Below are positions 53,179 through 62,089 of a stretch of 64,000 nt of DNA, one piece after another; position 1 is the first letter of the stretch, and the number at the start of each line of letters is the position of its first letter. Origin of the DNA: Bradyrhizobium diazoefficiens (GTDB taxonomy: Bacteria; Pseudomonadota; Alphaproteobacteria; Rhizobiales; Xanthobacteraceae); contig NZ_CP067100.1 of assembly GCF_016616235.1 (NCBI RefSeq), forward strand, positions 930,001 to 994,000, in the 5' to 3' direction. Both the position numbers and the translations under genes were made by a program. Below the pieces are notes generated by a model. The model saw only the letters and a list, made by a program, of their open reading frames with translations. It did not search any database and had not been told where the DNA came from.

Positions 53179-54117
53179 ATGCCGGTCACCCCACACAAGG
53201 CCCAGCGCCCCTATCGCGGCGTGTTCCCGGTCGCGCCCACCATCTTCGATGAGCGCGGCGAACTCGACCTCGAGGGCCAGCGCCGCTGCATCGATTTCAT
53301 GATCGATGCCGGCTCGCACGGCCTCTGCATCCTCGCCAATTTCTCCGAGCAGTTCGTGCTCACCGACGCCGAGCGCGAGACCGTGATGCATGCGGTGCTG
53401 GAGCACGTCGCGGGCCGGGTTCCCGTCATCGTCACCACCACGCATTTCAGCTCCGCCGTCTGTGCGGCGCGCAGCAAGCAGGCCGAGGCTGCTGGTGCCG
53501 CCATGGTGATGGTGATGCCGCCCTATCACGGCGCGACTTTCCGGGTCCCTGAGAAGGGCATCGTCGAATTCTTCAAGGTGCTCTCCGGCGCGATCGACAT
53601 CCCGATCATGATCCAGGATGCGCCGGTTGCGGGCACGCCGCTGTCGGTCGAATTGCTGGCGCGGCTGTCGCGCGAATACGCCAACATCCGCTATTTCAAG
53701 ATCGAGGTGCCCGGTGCCGCGTCAAAGCTCCGTAGCCTGATTGAGGCGGGCGGCAAGGATATCGAAGGACCGTGGGACGGCGAGGAGGCGATCACGCTGA
53801 TGGCCGATCTCGATGCCGGCGCCACCGGCGCGATGACCGGCGGCGGCTATCCCGACGGCATCCGCCAGATCATCGATCCCTATTTCGCCGGTGACCGCGA
53901 GAAAGCGAAGGCCGCCTATGAGCGCTGGCTGCCGCTGATCAATTACGAGAACCGCCAATGCGGCCTGATCGCCTGCAAGGTGATGATGCAGGCTGGCGGC
54001 GTGATCAAGTCGGAGGCCGTGCGGCATCCGCTGCAGCCGCTGCATCCGGCCACGCGCGCGGGATTGCTGGAGCTCGCCAGGGAGCGCGACGCCTTGGCGC
54101 TGCGGTGGGGGAAGTAG
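53179..54117 (+). CDS. DapA-superfamily protein with atypical active site
   Basis: 312 residues from ATG 53179, preceded by GGAGAG (ATG 53167 also possible). TIM-barrel of the DapA family: GVFPVAPTIFDERGELDLEGQRRCIDF, the loop ILANFSEQ in place of GTTGE, IQDAP where YNxP is usual, and the Schiff-base Lys K174 in YFKIEV. So the catalytic Tyr is missing while the Lys remains, and it is unlikely to be a true dihydrodipicolinate synthase. Similar proteins act on sugar-acid derivatives. Single gene next to the chemoreceptor; distinct from the DapA-like gene at 37136. Confidence 0.85.
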   Translation: MPVTPHKAQRPYRGVFPVAPTIFDERGELDLEGQRRCIDFMIDAGSHGLCILANFSEQFVLTDAERETVMHAVLEHVAGRVPVIVTTTHFSSAVCAARSKQAEAAGAAMVMVMPPYHGATFRVPEKGIVEFFKVLSGAIDIPIMIQDAPVAGTPLSVELLARLSREYANIRYFKIEVPGAASKLRSLIEAGGKDIEGPWDGEEAITLMADLDAGATGAMTGGGYPDGIRQIIDPYFAGDREKAKAAYERWLPLINYENRQCGLIACKVMMQAGGVIKSEAVRHPLQPLHPATRAGLLELARERDALALRWGK

Positions 54118-54135
54118 GGCGACATACTCGGCTGT

Positions 54136-54223
54136 CGTAGGATGGCAAAGCGAAGCGTGCCCACCAACTTGTTGCCGCCAGGAAGAGTGGTGGGCACGGC
54201 GCTTGCACGCCTTTGCCCACCCT
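54136..54223. repeat. Palindromic repeat with GTGCCCACCA arms
   Basis: GTAGGATGGCAAAGCGAAGC followed by GTGCCCACCA at the left, and TGGTGGGCAC with a GCCTTTGCCCACCCT end at the right, form an imperfect inverted pair. A different repeat family from those at 4.6-8.9 kb; it lies between the convergent DapA-like gene and the phn cluster. Confidence 0.7.
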
Positions 54224-54253
54224 TCGAAGGCTGAATGCGACGCGCGACTTCGG

Positions 54254-54952
54254 CTAACGAGCCAGCTTCCACTCGTCGATGATGCGAAAGCGCACCTTCG
54301 CGTCATCCTGCCTGAACAGCGCGATGCGATCGATCTCGAGCGTATCGACCTTCAGCGCCGCAAACCTGTCCCGCAGCATCTCCAGGATCGGCCCGCGGCG
54401 CTCCGCATCGAGCCGGCCTGTCAGCGTCATGTGGAAGCGGAATTCCTCCATGACGTAGGGATAGCCCCAGCGGTCGAGATAATCGCGCTGGCGCTCGCTC
54501 AGCTTGTCCGGCTTGCGCCGCGCGCGATCCTCTGCTGTCAGGGGTGGGCGGAAAGAATCGAATTCGCGAACGCAATCGGCAGCGAACTCTTGAAGCGCGT
54601 CGACCGGTTCGGCCGGAATCACAGCGATGAAGCCGCTGATGGAATCGACCACCGGGCGGATCGCCGGGATTGGCCGCGCCTTGGCTGCGAAGGCCGCGCA
54701 GGCGGCCATGAGCTCCGCTTCGCTCTTGCCGGACGCCAGCGCAATCGGCGCCTTCAGCGTGGCATGAAAGCCGTATTTGCGGGGATCGCCGGTGACGTCG
54801 CGCCAGTCCGGCGCGACGTGCAACGCATCCGCGGGAAAGGGCAGCTCGTGGCCGGTATAGGCATCGTAGCCCAGCAGCTCCGCGCCGAAGCGGGTGATGG
54901 CGCTATCGCTGCCTGCGGCAAAATAGATCGCGTAGCGGGGAAAGCCTGTCAT
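54254..54952 (-). CDS. Phosphonate-locus 2H phosphoesterase-like protein (DUF1045)
   Basis: 232 residues. The two H-x-T-L motifs of the 2H phosphoesterase fold are present: FHATLKAP (about 75-82) and FHMTLTGRL (about 173-181). The family (DUF1045) is found almost only in phn operons, where it is thought to open or process a cyclic phosphate intermediate of the C-P lyase pathway. It ends the minus-strand operon that begins with the hexapeptide acetyltransferase and phnM; 18-base gap to phnM. Confidence 0.9.
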   Translation of the reverse strand: MTGFPRYAIYFAAGSDSAITRFGAELLGYDAYTGHELPFPADALHVAPDWRDVTGDPRKYGFHATLKAPIALASGKSEAELMAACAAFAAKARPIPAIRPVVDSISGFIAVIPAEPVDALQEFAADCVREFDSFRPPLTAEDRARRKPDKLSERQRDYLDRWGYPYVMEEFRFHMTLTGRLDAERRGPILEMLRDRFAALKVDTLEIDRIALFRQDDAKVRFRIIDEWKLAR

Positions 54953-54970
54953 CGCCTCAGCATAACCAAT

Positions 54971-56164
54971 TCATGCCGCAACGACAGCCTCGCGCGGCGT
55001 CGTCGCCGCCGCGAGCAGGCGCGCCGCATCGGTGAGATGCACGAGCTTGCCGCCCGCGATCACCGCGACGAGCCGCGGCCGCAGCGCCACGGTGTCATCG
55101 ACCAGCAGGATGTCGGCGCGGCGTCCTTCCGCGATGACGCCGCGATCGGTGAGGCCGGTCGCGCGCGCCGGTCCGGCGGAGATCAGGTTCCAAGCTTCGG
55201 TCAGCGGCAGCACGCCGTCGGCGGCGAGGCGGAACGCGGCCAGCAGCTGTGCGGGATAATAATAGTCCGAGGCGAGGACCGAGCAGAGCCCCTTGGCGAT
55301 CATGTCGGACGCCCTGGTCCAGCCGGTGTGGCTGCCGCCGCGCACGACGTTGGGGGCGCCGAAGACGATGGGATCACCAGCAGCCGCGGCGGCGCGTGCC
55401 GTCTCCTCGTTGACCGGAAACTCCGCGATCAGCGCGCCGAACTCGCGATACTCCTGGCGCATCGCCGGTGTCGCATCGTCGTGCGAGAGCATCCGTACTT
55501 CGGCGGCACGGGCTGCAGCGGCGAGCCGCGAGACGGACGCGGGAACATCGGACGCGCGCGACACGACGTGTCCGACCAGCTCGTCAAAGTCCTCGCTCGA
55601 CAGTCCGGTACGCTCCACCATGCGGTTGCGCTTGCGCGGATTGGAAATGTCGGCAACGACCCCGTCCATGTGATCGTTGAAGGCGAGCAAATCGACGCGG
55701 CCCTCCGCCAGCCACCGGGTCATCTCGGCCTCGGCGGCGAGATTGTAGGTCTCGTGCCTGAGGTGGAAGCGGGTGTCGGCGGCAAATTGCGGACGTTGCC
55801 GCTCGATGGCCTCCATCAGGTCGCGCGCATTGTCGGCGCTGCGCAGGCCCGGCTCCCACGAGCAGGTGGTGGCGTGAAACACGGTGGTGATGCCGTTGCT
55901 GATCGCCTGGCGGTCGCTGTCGGCGAGGGCAACGTCGATCGGAAAGTCGACGCCGGCGCGCGGCATCATCTGGCGCTCGAACGCATCGCCGTGCAGGTCG
56001 ACGATGCCGGGCAGCACCAGAAGGTTGCGTGCATCGATCGCCAGCCGCGCACGGCCGCGCGAGGCATCGACCGCGACGATCTCAGTTCCGGCCAGGCTAA
56101 GTGAAGTTTCGACGAGATCGGAGCCGATCAGGGTCCGGCCGCCTTCAAGGAAAATGTCTGTCAC
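54971..56164 (-). CDS. phnM: Alpha-D-ribose 1-methylphosphonate 5-triphosphate diphosphatase
   Basis: 397 residues, amidohydrolase fold. It removes diphosphate from the ribose 1-phosphonate 5-triphosphate made by PhnGHIL, giving the PhnJ substrate. The metal site includes [20 protein letters not shown] (about 53-72) with [26 protein letters not shown] and SHDDA. The length agrees with PhnM. Its start overlaps the upstream hexapeptide acetyltransferase stop by four bases. Confidence 0.96.
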   Translation of the reverse strand: MTDIFLEGGRTLIGSDLVETSLSLAGTEIVAVDASRGRARLAIDARNLLVLPGIVDLHGDAFERQMMPRAGVDFPIDVALADSDRQAISNGITTVFHATTCSWEPGLRSADNARDLMEAIERQRPQFAADTRFHLRHETYNLAAEAEMTRWLAEGRVDLLAFNDHMDGVVADISNPRKRNRMVERTGLSSEDFDELVGHVVSRASDVPASVSRLAAAARAAEVRMLSHDDATPAMRQEYREFGALIAEFPVNEETARAAAAAGDPIVFGAPNVVRGGSHTGWTRASDMIAKGLCSVLASDYYYPAQLLAAFRLAADGVLPLTEAWNLISAGPARATGLTDRGVIAEGRRADILLVDDTVALRPRLVAVIAGGKLVHLTDAARLLAAATTPREAVVAA

Positions 56165-56820
56165 GCGATTGCGCTCTTGTTGCTGCGGGGAGAGCTTGCC
56201 CGTGCTTCATATGTTGCGAGAAAATCTTCAATCCCGAGCTTGCGAAAATTTGGCAGCGCTTCACGCAATTTGTCGTGATCCCAGTCCCACCAGGCGAGCC
56301 TGGCGAGACGCCCGGCGATCTCTTCCGAAAACCGCCGCCGCACGATGCGCGCCGGATTGCCGGCAACGATGGCGTAGGCCGGTACATCCTTGGTGACGAT
56401 GGCGCCGGCCGCGATCACCGCGCCGGTGCCGATGTTGCGTCCCGGCAGCACGATCGCGCCATGGCCGATCCAGACGTCGTGACCGATGTGGACGTGATGC
56501 TGGCGCCGCCAGTCGAAGAATTCCTCGTCATCGCTTTCGCCCGGGAAATAGGCGCTGGAGCGATAGGTGAAATGCGCCTGGGTCGCGCGATGCATCGGGT
56601 GATTGCCGGGATTGATCCGCGTCATCGCCGCGATCGAGCAGAACTTTCCGATGGTGGTGTAGGTGATCTGCGCGTCGTTCACGACGTAGGAGTAATCGCC
56701 CATTGCGACTTCATGCAGGATGGTGCGTGCGCCGACTTCGGTATAGGCGCCGAGCCTGGTCTCGTGCAGCGTTGCGGAAGCATCGATGGTCGGTTGATCC
56801 GAGAGCGTCTTGCCGGCCAT
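56161..56820 (-). CDS. Phosphonate-locus hexapeptide acetyltransferase
   Basis: 219 residues with a left-handed beta-helix (LbH) domain: [80 protein letters not shown]. This is the phn-associated transferase family; a likely role is acetylation of an aminophosphonate or a related amino group, but the substrate is unproven. First gene of the minus-strand phn operon, with a three-half-site PHO box array at 56867-56895 upstream of it. Confidence 0.9.
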   Translation of the reverse strand: MAGKTLSDQPTIDASATLHETRLGAYTEVGARTILHEVAMGDYSYVVNDAQITYTTIGKFCSIAAMTRINPGNHPMHRATQAHFTYRSSAYFPGESDDEEFFDWRRQHHVHIGHDVWIGHGAIVLPGRNIGTGAVIAAGAIVTKDVPAYAIVAGNPARIVRRRFSEEIAGRLARLAWWDWDHDKLREALPNFRKLGIEDFLATYEARASSPRSNKSAIA

Positions 56821-56866
56821 GTGACATCCGTGATGCTAAGGCGGGCACTCCTCTTCGAGTGGCTCG

Positions 56867-56895
56867 ATGACAATGTCATGACGCTGGGATGACAG
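56867..56895 (-). promoter_or_regulatory. PHO box array for the acetyltransferase-phnM operon
   Basis: On the minus strand the half-sites CTGTCAT, GCGTCAT and TTGTCAT occur at 11-base intervals, the spacing of PhoB dimers in tandem (consensus CTGTCAT with 4-base spacers). The nearest half-site is 47 bases upstream of the start codon. Confidence 0.8.
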
Positions 56896-56932
56896 GGGAC
56901 GAGATGTGTAGCATCGCCGCACGGCAATCTGT

Positions 56933-56950
56933 GTGTCACACAAGTGTCAA
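56933..56950 (+). promoter_or_regulatory. PHO box for phnCDE
   Basis: GTGTCAC and GTGTCAA at an 11-base interval (56933-56939, 56944-56950) on the plus strand, matching CTGTCAT-N4-CTGTCAT in the TGTCA core. It lies 43 bases before the phnC start. Confidence 0.65.
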
Positions 56951-56993
56951 GCGCCGGCGTTAGCGGTGGCAGCCAGCTACTCTGGAGCCCTGC

Positions 56994-57803
56994 ATGCTGG
57001 TGGTAGAAGGTCTGACGTGCCGCTTCGGCGCAAAAGCCGCGGTGGACGACGCTTCGTTTCAAATTTCCCCCGGCGGTTTCGTCGGGGTGATCGGGCGCTC
57101 CGGCGCCGGCAAGTCGACCCTGCTGCGGACCATCAATCGTCTCGTGATCCCGACGCAGGGCCGCATCCTGTTCGACGGCCTCGATGTGACCGCGCTGCGC
57201 GGGAAGGATCTGCGGCAGTGGCGGGCCCGTTCGGCCATGATCTTCCAGCAGTTCAACCTGGTCGGCCGCCTCGATGTTCTCACCAACGTGCTGATGGGCC
57301 GTCTTGCCACCATGCCGGCTTGGCGCTCGCTGTCGCAGATCTGGCCCGAGCAGGACAAGGCGCTGGCAATGTCGGCGCTCGAACAGTTCGACATCGCCTC
57401 GCTCGCCGCCCAGCGCGCCGACCAGCTCTCCGGCGGCCAGCAGCAGCGCGTCGCAATCGCCCGCGCCCTGGTGCAGCAGCCAGACATCATCCTCGCCGAC
57501 GAGCCGATCGCCTCGCTCGATCCGCGCAACACCAAAATCGTGATGGATGCGCTGCTGCGCATCAACAAGCATTTCGGCATCACCGTGCTCTGCAACCTGC
57601 ATTCGCTCGACCTGGCGCGCAGCTATTGCGACCGCCTCATCGGCATGGCGCAGGGGCGCGTGGTGTTCGACGGCGTGCCGTCCGAGCTGACCGATCACGT
57701 CGCGCGCGAGCTCTACGATCTCGAAGCCGCCGATGTCATGGGCGGCGCATCCACACCGGCGCCCGAGGGCGTTCCGGCGCTTGGAACGGCTGCGGCGGCC
57801 TGA
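56994..57803 (+). CDS. phnC: Phosphonate ABC transporter ATP-binding protein
   Basis: 269 residues. ABC ATPase with Walker [10 protein letters not shown] (about 33-41), Q-loop [12 protein letters not shown], signature LSGGQQQR and Walker [13 protein letters not shown], followed by the H-loop histidine in LCNLHSLD. Powers uptake of phosphonates, phosphite or related compounds with PhnD and PhnE. Spacing to phnD is 78 bases. The PHO box at 56933-56950 lies at the proper distance to drive it. A C-terminal tail of about 20 residues follows the domain. Confidence 0.96.
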   Translation: MLVVEGLTCRFGAKAAVDDASFQISPGGFVGVIGRSGAGKSTLLRTINRLVIPTQGRILFDGLDVTALRGKDLRQWRARSAMIFQQFNLVGRLDVLTNVLMGRLATMPAWRSLSQIWPEQDKALAMSALEQFDIASLAAQRADQLSGGQQQRVAIARALVQQPDIILADEPIASLDPRNTKIVMDALLRINKHFGITVLCNLHSLDLARSYCDRLIGMAQGRVVFDGVPSELTDHVARELYDLEAADVMGGASTPAPEGVPALGTAAAA

Positions 57804-57881
57804 GCCGCGCCAGCTGTTTAGTTGCAAGACCTCAGTTTCAAGTTTTTTGCGTCCACCGACCCAACCGATGAAGAGGGTATC

Positions 57882-58811
57882 ATGATCACTCGCAGATTAG
57901 TTCTTGCTGGCGCCGCCGCGCTGACCTTTGCCGGATCCGCTTCCGCCGAAGACTGGAAGTCGAAATATCCGGAGATCACCTTCGCGGTGATTCCGGCCGA
58001 GAACGGCTCCGGGGTCACCGAACGCTACGGACCTTTCATGAACTATCTGTCCAAGGAACTCGGCGTCAAGGTCACGCTCCGCGTCGCCAATGACTACGCC
58101 GCCGTCATCGAGGGCCAGCGCGCCGGCAATATTCACATCGGCTATTACGGTCCGGCATCGTTCTCGCGCGCCCGTCTGACCGGCGTGAAGACCGATGCCT
58201 TCGTGATCGACGTTAATGCCGACGGCTCCAAGGGCTACTATTCGGTCTTCTACGTGCTGGCTAAGTCGCCCTACCAGAAGATCGAAGACCTGAAGGGCAA
58301 GAATCTCGGCCTGGTCGATCCGAACTCGACTTCGGGCAACAACATGCCCCGGTTCAAGCTGAACGCTATGGGCATCGACCCCGACGCCTACTTCTCCAAG
58401 GTCGTCTTCACGGGCAGCCACGAGAACGCGGTGCTGGCGCTGGCCCAGGGCACCGTCGATGTCGCCGCCAATTGGTGGAACGCCGACGACGATTCCAACC
58501 TGACCCGCATGCTCAACAAGGGCATGGTGAAGTCGGCCGACGGCACCGTAATGAAGAAGGAAGACTTCCGCATCATCGTGAAGTCCGATCTCATCATCAA
58601 TTCGCCCTACGCCTATCTTAGCGATCTGCCCGAGGACATGAAGGCCGCGATCAAGAAGGCCTTCCTCGAAGCGGCGCAGAAGGACCCCGAGGCGTTCAAG
58701 AAGCTCTCCGACGGCAAGAACAAGCCGTGGGAGCCGATCGCCAACGACGACTACAACAAGACCATCGAGCTGATTAAGTTCGTCGACGCTCTGCGTAAGA
58801 AGGCGTCCTGA
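57882..58811 (+). CDS. phnD: Phosphonate ABC transporter substrate-binding protein
   Basis: 309 residues from ATG 57882, preceded by GAGGG; the upstream in-frame start at 57822 would add 20 residues before the signal. Signal peptide about 1-22 (LVLAGAAALTFAGSASA). PhnD-type fold with ITFAVIPAENGSGVTERYGPFMNYLSKELGVKVTLRVANDYAAVIEGQRAGNIHIGYYGPASF, and the phosphonate-contact region LVDPNSTSGNNMPRFKL. It delivers ligand to PhnE. A strong stem-loop follows the gene and could reduce expression of the permeases relative to this protein. Confidence 0.96.
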   Translation: MITRRLVLAGAAALTFAGSASAEDWKSKYPEITFAVIPAENGSGVTERYGPFMNYLSKELGVKVTLRVANDYAAVIEGQRAGNIHIGYYGPASFSRARLTGVKTDAFVIDVNADGSKGYYSVFYVLAKSPYQKIEDLKGKNLGLVDPNSTSGNNMPRFKLNAMGIDPDAYFSKVVFTGSHENAVLALAQGTVDVAANWWNADDDSNLTRMLNKGMVKSADGTVMKKEDFRIIVKSDLIINSPYAYLSDLPEDMKAAIKKAFLEAAQKDPEAFKKLSDGKNKPWEPIANDDYNKTIELIKFVDALRKKAS

Positions 58812-58833
58812 TTTCGTCGGGACGACGCACCTC

Positions 58834-58865
58834 GAGCCGGGTCGATGGACCCGGCTCTTTTCTTG
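58834..58865 (+). terminator. Stem-loop with T-run between phnD and phnE
   Basis: GAGCCGGGTC (58834-58843), a GATG loop, then GACCCGGCTC (58848-58857): a 10-base perfect stem followed by TTTCTTGG. It resembles an intrinsic terminator within the operon, likely partial, giving more binding protein than permease. Confidence 0.7.
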
Positions 58866-58882
58866 GTGGATCCATATCCTCG

Positions 58883-59767
58883 ATGACGATTGCGGTTGCG
58901 ATCCTTCCCGAGCAGCAGCTTGCCGCCCTGAACGCCGCCTACCGCAAGGCGGTCGCGCGCAAGCGTCTGCGGCTGCTGGCGGGTCTGGCTTTGTTCGTTG
59001 CCGCGCTGATCGTGGCCGCGATCGGCGCGGAAGTGAACCTGCGCACCTTCTTCACCTATTTCGGCAATTTCGTCAGCTATTTCGACCGCATCCTCACCCT
59101 CGACAACGGCCAGCGCGTCTGGACCAATTTCGGCGAATGGTTCTGGGGCTGGCACAAATGGTTGAAGTTGCTCGGTGAGACGCTGCTGATCAGCTATGTC
59201 GGCACCCTGACCGGGGCTGTGTTCGCCTTCGCACTCAACTTCTTCGCCGCGGAAAACACCTCGCCCGCAGCCTGGCTGCGTTTCACCGTGCGGCGCCTGC
59301 TCGAATTCGCCCGTACCGTACCCGGCATCGTGTTCGCGCTGATCTTCGTCATCGCGTTCGGTCTCGGGCCGATGGCCGGCGTGCTCGCGATCGCGATTCA
59401 CTCCACCGGCGCGCTCGGCAAGCTGTTTTCGGAGATCGTCGAGAACGCCGACATGAAGCCGGTCGAGGGCATCCGCTCGACCGGCGCGAGCTGGCTCGCC
59501 TGCATGCGCTTCGCCATTCTGCCGCAGGTGACTGCCGGCTATGCCAGCTACGCGCTGCTGCGCTTCGAGATCAACGTCCGTGAGGCCTCCGTAATGGGCT
59601 TTGTCGGCGCCGGCGGCATCGGCCAGGAGCTCGTCGTCGCGATCCGCAAGTTCTACTACTCCGACGTCAGCGCCATCCTGGTCACGATCATCCTCACCGT
59701 CTTCATCATCGACATCACCACCGGCTGGCTGCGCGCCCGTCTGTTCGGCAAGGAGGCGCGGACGTGA
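58883..59767 (+). CDS. phnE: Phosphonate ABC transporter permease (first PhnE)
   Basis: 294 residues, six membrane segments. Binding-protein-dependent permease signature near GIRSTGASWLACMRFAILPQ (EAA loop form). It pairs with the second permease to form the channel. TM1 about 35-55, further segments about 100-125, 145-165, 165-185, 235-260 and 265-285. Its TGA overlaps the GTG of the next gene (GTGA), so the two permeases are translationally coupled. Low-similarity duplicated PhnE pairs are normal for phn loci in Rhizobiales. Confidence 0.94.
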   Translation: MTIAVAILPEQQLAALNAAYRKAVARKRLRLLAGLALFVAALIVAAIGAEVNLRTFFTYFGNFVSYFDRILTLDNGQRVWTNFGEWFWGWHKWLKLLGETLLISYVGTLTGAVFAFALNFFAAENTSPAAWLRFTVRRLLEFARTVPGIVFALIFVIAFGLGPMAGVLAIAIHSTGALGKLFSEIVENADMKPVEGIRSTGASWLACMRFAILPQVTAGYASYALLRFEINVREASVMGFVGAGGIGQELVVAIRKFYYSDVSAILVTIILTVFIIDITTGWLRARLFGKEART

Positions 59768-60609
59768 CGAAGCCGCAGCAGGTCGATACCGCGCAGATTC
59801 GCGCGCGCTATCCCGATGTGTTCCATCGACCGGCCTCGGCGCGGCTCGCGACGCCGGCGACGATCGTCGCAGCCGGTGCGATCTTCGCCTATGGCCTCGT
59901 CGATCTCGACTTCTCGCCGTCGCGCTTCGTCGCGGGTCTCAGTCAGCTCGGCTGGATCAGCATGATGATGATCCCGCCTGACCCCGGCACATCGCTGCCG
60001 ATCTATCTGAAGGCGCTGGGTGAAACCCTGTCGATCGCGCTGCTGGGCACCACATTGGCTGCCATATTTGCGCTGCCGGTCAGCCTGCTCGCCGCACGCA
60101 ATATCGTCCCGAACCTGTTCCGCTTTCCGGTGCGGCGCTTCCTGGATTGCATTCGCGGCGTCGACACCCTGATCTGGGCGCTGGTGTGGATCAACGTGGT
60201 CGGGCTCGGCCCGTTCGCCGGCGTGCTCGCCATCGCAGTGTCGGATTTCGGCGCGTTTGGAAAACTGTTTTCGGAGGCGATCGAGGGCGCCGACCAGAAG
60301 CAGGTCGAAGGCGTCCGCGCCTCCGGCGGCAGTGCGCTGCACGAGATCCGCTTCGGCCTGTTGCCGCAGGTGCTGCCGGTGATCGCAGGGCAAGTGCTCT
60401 ATTTCATCGAATCCAACACGCGTTCGGCCACGATCATCGGCATCGTCGGCGCCGGCGGCATCGGCCTCCAGCTCGCCGAGCAGATCCGCGTCCTGGAATG
60501 GCAGAAGGTGTCGTTCCTGATCCTGATGATCCTGGTCGCCGTCGCCGCGATCGATTTCATCTCAGGCAAGCTGCGGTTCGCGATCATCGGAAGGCGAGCG
60601 GTGGCCTAA
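59764..60609 (+). CDS. phnE: Phosphonate ABC transporter permease (second PhnE)
   Basis: 281 residues beginning at GTG 59764, overlapping the previous stop by four bases. Six membrane segments: about 34-52, 92-112, 134-160, 165-180, 215-240, 248-268. EAA-like loop GVRASGGSALHEIRFGLLPQVLPVIAGQVLYFIESNTRSATIIGIVGAGGIG. Partner of the first PhnE in the channel. It is followed by a palindromic repeat and the minus-strand phnF. Confidence 0.94.
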   Translation: MTKPQQVDTAQIRARYPDVFHRPASARLATPATIVAAGAIFAYGLVDLDFSPSRFVAGLSQLGWISMMMIPPDPGTSLPIYLKALGETLSIALLGTTLAAIFALPVSLLAARNIVPNLFRFPVRRFLDCIRGVDTLIWALVWINVVGLGPFAGVLAIAVSDFGAFGKLFSEAIEGADQKQVEGVRASGGSALHEIRFGLLPQVLPVIAGQVLYFIESNTRSATIIGIVGAGGIGLQLAEQIRVLEWQKVSFLILMILVAVAAIDFISGKLRFAIIGRRAVA

Positions 60610-60616
60610 GTCCTTT

Positions 60617-60760
60617 GCCTCTCCCCGCCTGCGGGGAGAGGCCGGAATTCGCGCGTAGCGCGGATTCCGGGTGAGGGGACTCTCCGCGAGTCCAACTCTC
60701 ACCGTGATTGCGGAAGCAGCCCCTCACCCCAACCCTCTCCCCGTAAGAACGGGAAGGGGG
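60617..60760. repeat. Mosaic palindromic repeat between phnE and phnF
   Basis: CTCTCCCCGCCTGCGGGGAGAG hairpin (60619-60640 region), GAATTCGCGCGTAGCGCG, then CCCTCACCCC, AACCCTCTCCCCGT and GGGAAGGGGG. GAGGGG/CCCCTC ends pair across it. Related to the element at 11600-11784. It lies between convergent genes. Confidence 0.7.
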
Positions 60761-60768
60761 AACAGGCC

Positions 60769-61500
60769 TCACCCGTTCTCCACCAGGAACTCCACCCGCT
60801 CGGCCGCAAACCGCGAATGCTTGGTCACCAGCGGCTTGCCGTCGAGATCGTGATCGGTGGCGTCGACCACGAGGATCGGTCGTCCGAGCGGAAGGTCAAG
60901 CCGCGCCGCATCGGTCGCGTCGATGATGCCGGCGGTGATCCGGGTCGCGCCGCGGCGATAGTCGCGGACGCCGAAGTGCCCGAGCAACTTCGTCATCGAG
61001 CGCGTCGCGGCGAACACCTCGCCGGCACCGGGAAACAGCTCGGCGGACAGCCAAGTCGTGGAGACGCAGATCGGCGTGCTGTCGGCAAGCCGGATCGCCT
61101 CGATCCGCACCAGCGGCGCACCCGGCTTCAGGCCGAGCTCCCGCGCCACCTCGCGCGTTGCGACGTCATCGGACGCCTCGATCAGCCGGCCATGCGGCTC
61201 GCGGCCGTCGGCGCCGACGATCTCGGAGAAGCGCGTGCGCGAGCGCAGCGGATAGGCGAGCTTCTGCGTCTCGACATAGGTTCCGCTGCCGCGCTCGGCA
61301 CGCACCAGGCCGCGCTCGGCAAGCGCCGCCAGCGCACGCCGCACGGTGTGGCGGTTCACGCGATAGGTTTCGGCAATCTCCATCTCGCCCGGCAACTTGT
61401 CGCCGGCCGCAAAGCGGCCGTCGGCGATGCCGCGTTCGATGCCGTCGGCAACGAGGCGCCACAGCGCGACGCCCGAGGAGGCGGTGTCCTGCATGCTCAT
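60769..61500 (-). CDS. phnF: PhnF, GntR/HutC-type regulator of the phn genes
   Basis: 243 residues. Winged helix (about 8-78) with LWRLVADGIERGIADGRFAAGDKLPGEMEIAETYRVNRHTVRRALAALAERGLV, then the UTRA (HutC) ligand domain (about 95-238) with RTRFSEIVGADGREPHGRLIEA and ICVSTTWLSAELFPG. It is divergent from phnG. The perfect palindrome at 61565-61592 stands between the two starts and is its probable operator. PhnF in other bacteria represses phosphonate uptake/use genes. Confidence 0.93.
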   Translation of the reverse strand: MSMQDTASSGVALWRLVADGIERGIADGRFAAGDKLPGEMEIAETYRVNRHTVRRALAALAERGLVRAERGSGTYVETQKLAYPLRSRTRFSEIVGADGREPHGRLIEASDDVATREVARELGLKPGAPLVRIEAIRLADSTPICVSTTWLSAELFPGAGEVFAATRSMTKLLGHFGVRDYRRGATRITAGIIDATDAARLDLPLGRPILVVDATDHDLDGKPLVTKHSRFAAERVEFLVENG

Positions 61501-61522
61501 ATCGCGGAAAAGCCTACTCCAG

Positions 61523-61551
61523 AAATCACACGTTTGTCACGAAACGGTCAT
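61523..61551 (+). promoter_or_regulatory. PHO box array for phnGHIJ
   Basis: Half-sites AAATCAC (61523-61529), TTGTCAC (61534-61540) and CGGTCAT (61545-61551) at 11-base steps, matching the PhoB pattern in the TCA part. It lies in the phnF-phnG gap. Confidence 0.65.
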
Positions 61552-61564
61552 GGCGCTTCCGTAT

Positions 61565-61592
61565 CAAGTTGTCTATTATCATAGACAACTTG
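61565..61592. promoter_or_regulatory. Probable PhnF operator
   Basis: Two perfect 12-base arms (CAAGTTGTCTAT and ATAGACAACTTG) with a 4-base spacer. It sits 28 bases before the phnG start and about 65 bases before the phnF start. Placement downstream of the PHO box fits a repressor that blocks PhoB-activated transcription. Confidence 0.75.
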
Positions 61593-61620
61593 GACTCGGC
61601 AAGTTCGCTCGGAAGGCTCG

Positions 61621-62085
61621 GTGGATCAGGTGACCCAGCACAACAACCAGCAAGCCCAGCGCCAAGCCGCGATGGCCGTGCTGGCGCATGCGGAGGCGGC
61701 CGAGATTGCCGCCCGTCTCAGCGCTATCGCCTTGCCGGGTCATCAGGATCTGCGTGCGCCGGAGAACGGCCTCGTCATGCTGCGCGGCCGGGTCGGCGGC
61801 GACGGCGCACCGTTCAATCTCGGCGAAGCGACCGTGTCGCGCGCCGCGGTGCGGCTTGCGAGCGGCGAGGTCGGCTTCGGCTACACGCTTGGGCGCGATA
61901 GTGAGAAGGCGCGGCTGATCGCGCTGTGCGATGCCCTGATGCAGTCGCCGAATTTCGGCGCCGCCGTCGAGCGCGACGTTATCGCGCCGTTGCGTGAGCA
62001 GCTTATGGTCGAGCGCAAGCAGGTCGCGGCCGAGACCGCCGCGACGAAGGTTGATTTCTACACCATGGTGCGCGGTGAGGGGTGA
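61621..62085 (+). CDS. phnG: Phosphonate C-P lyase subunit PhnG
   Basis: 154 residues, usual for PhnG, starting at GTG 61621 with GGAAGG upstream (a GTG at 61630 is also possible). Family segments: RQAAMAVLAHAEAAEIAARLSAI, ENGLVMLRGRVGGDGAPFNLGEATVSRAAVRLASGEVGFGYTLGRD, and a C-terminal helix with VDFYTMVRGEG. It forms the core C-P lyase complex with PhnH, PhnI and PhnJ. First gene of the plus-strand lyase operon. Confidence 0.94.
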   Translation: MDQVTQHNNQQAQRQAAMAVLAHAEAAEIAARLSAIALPGHQDLRAPENGLVMLRGRVGGDGAPFNLGEATVSRAAVRLASGEVGFGYTLGRDSEKARLIALCDALMQSPNFGAAVERDVIAPLREQLMVERKQVAAETAATKVDFYTMVRGEG

Positions 62086-62089
62086 GACC

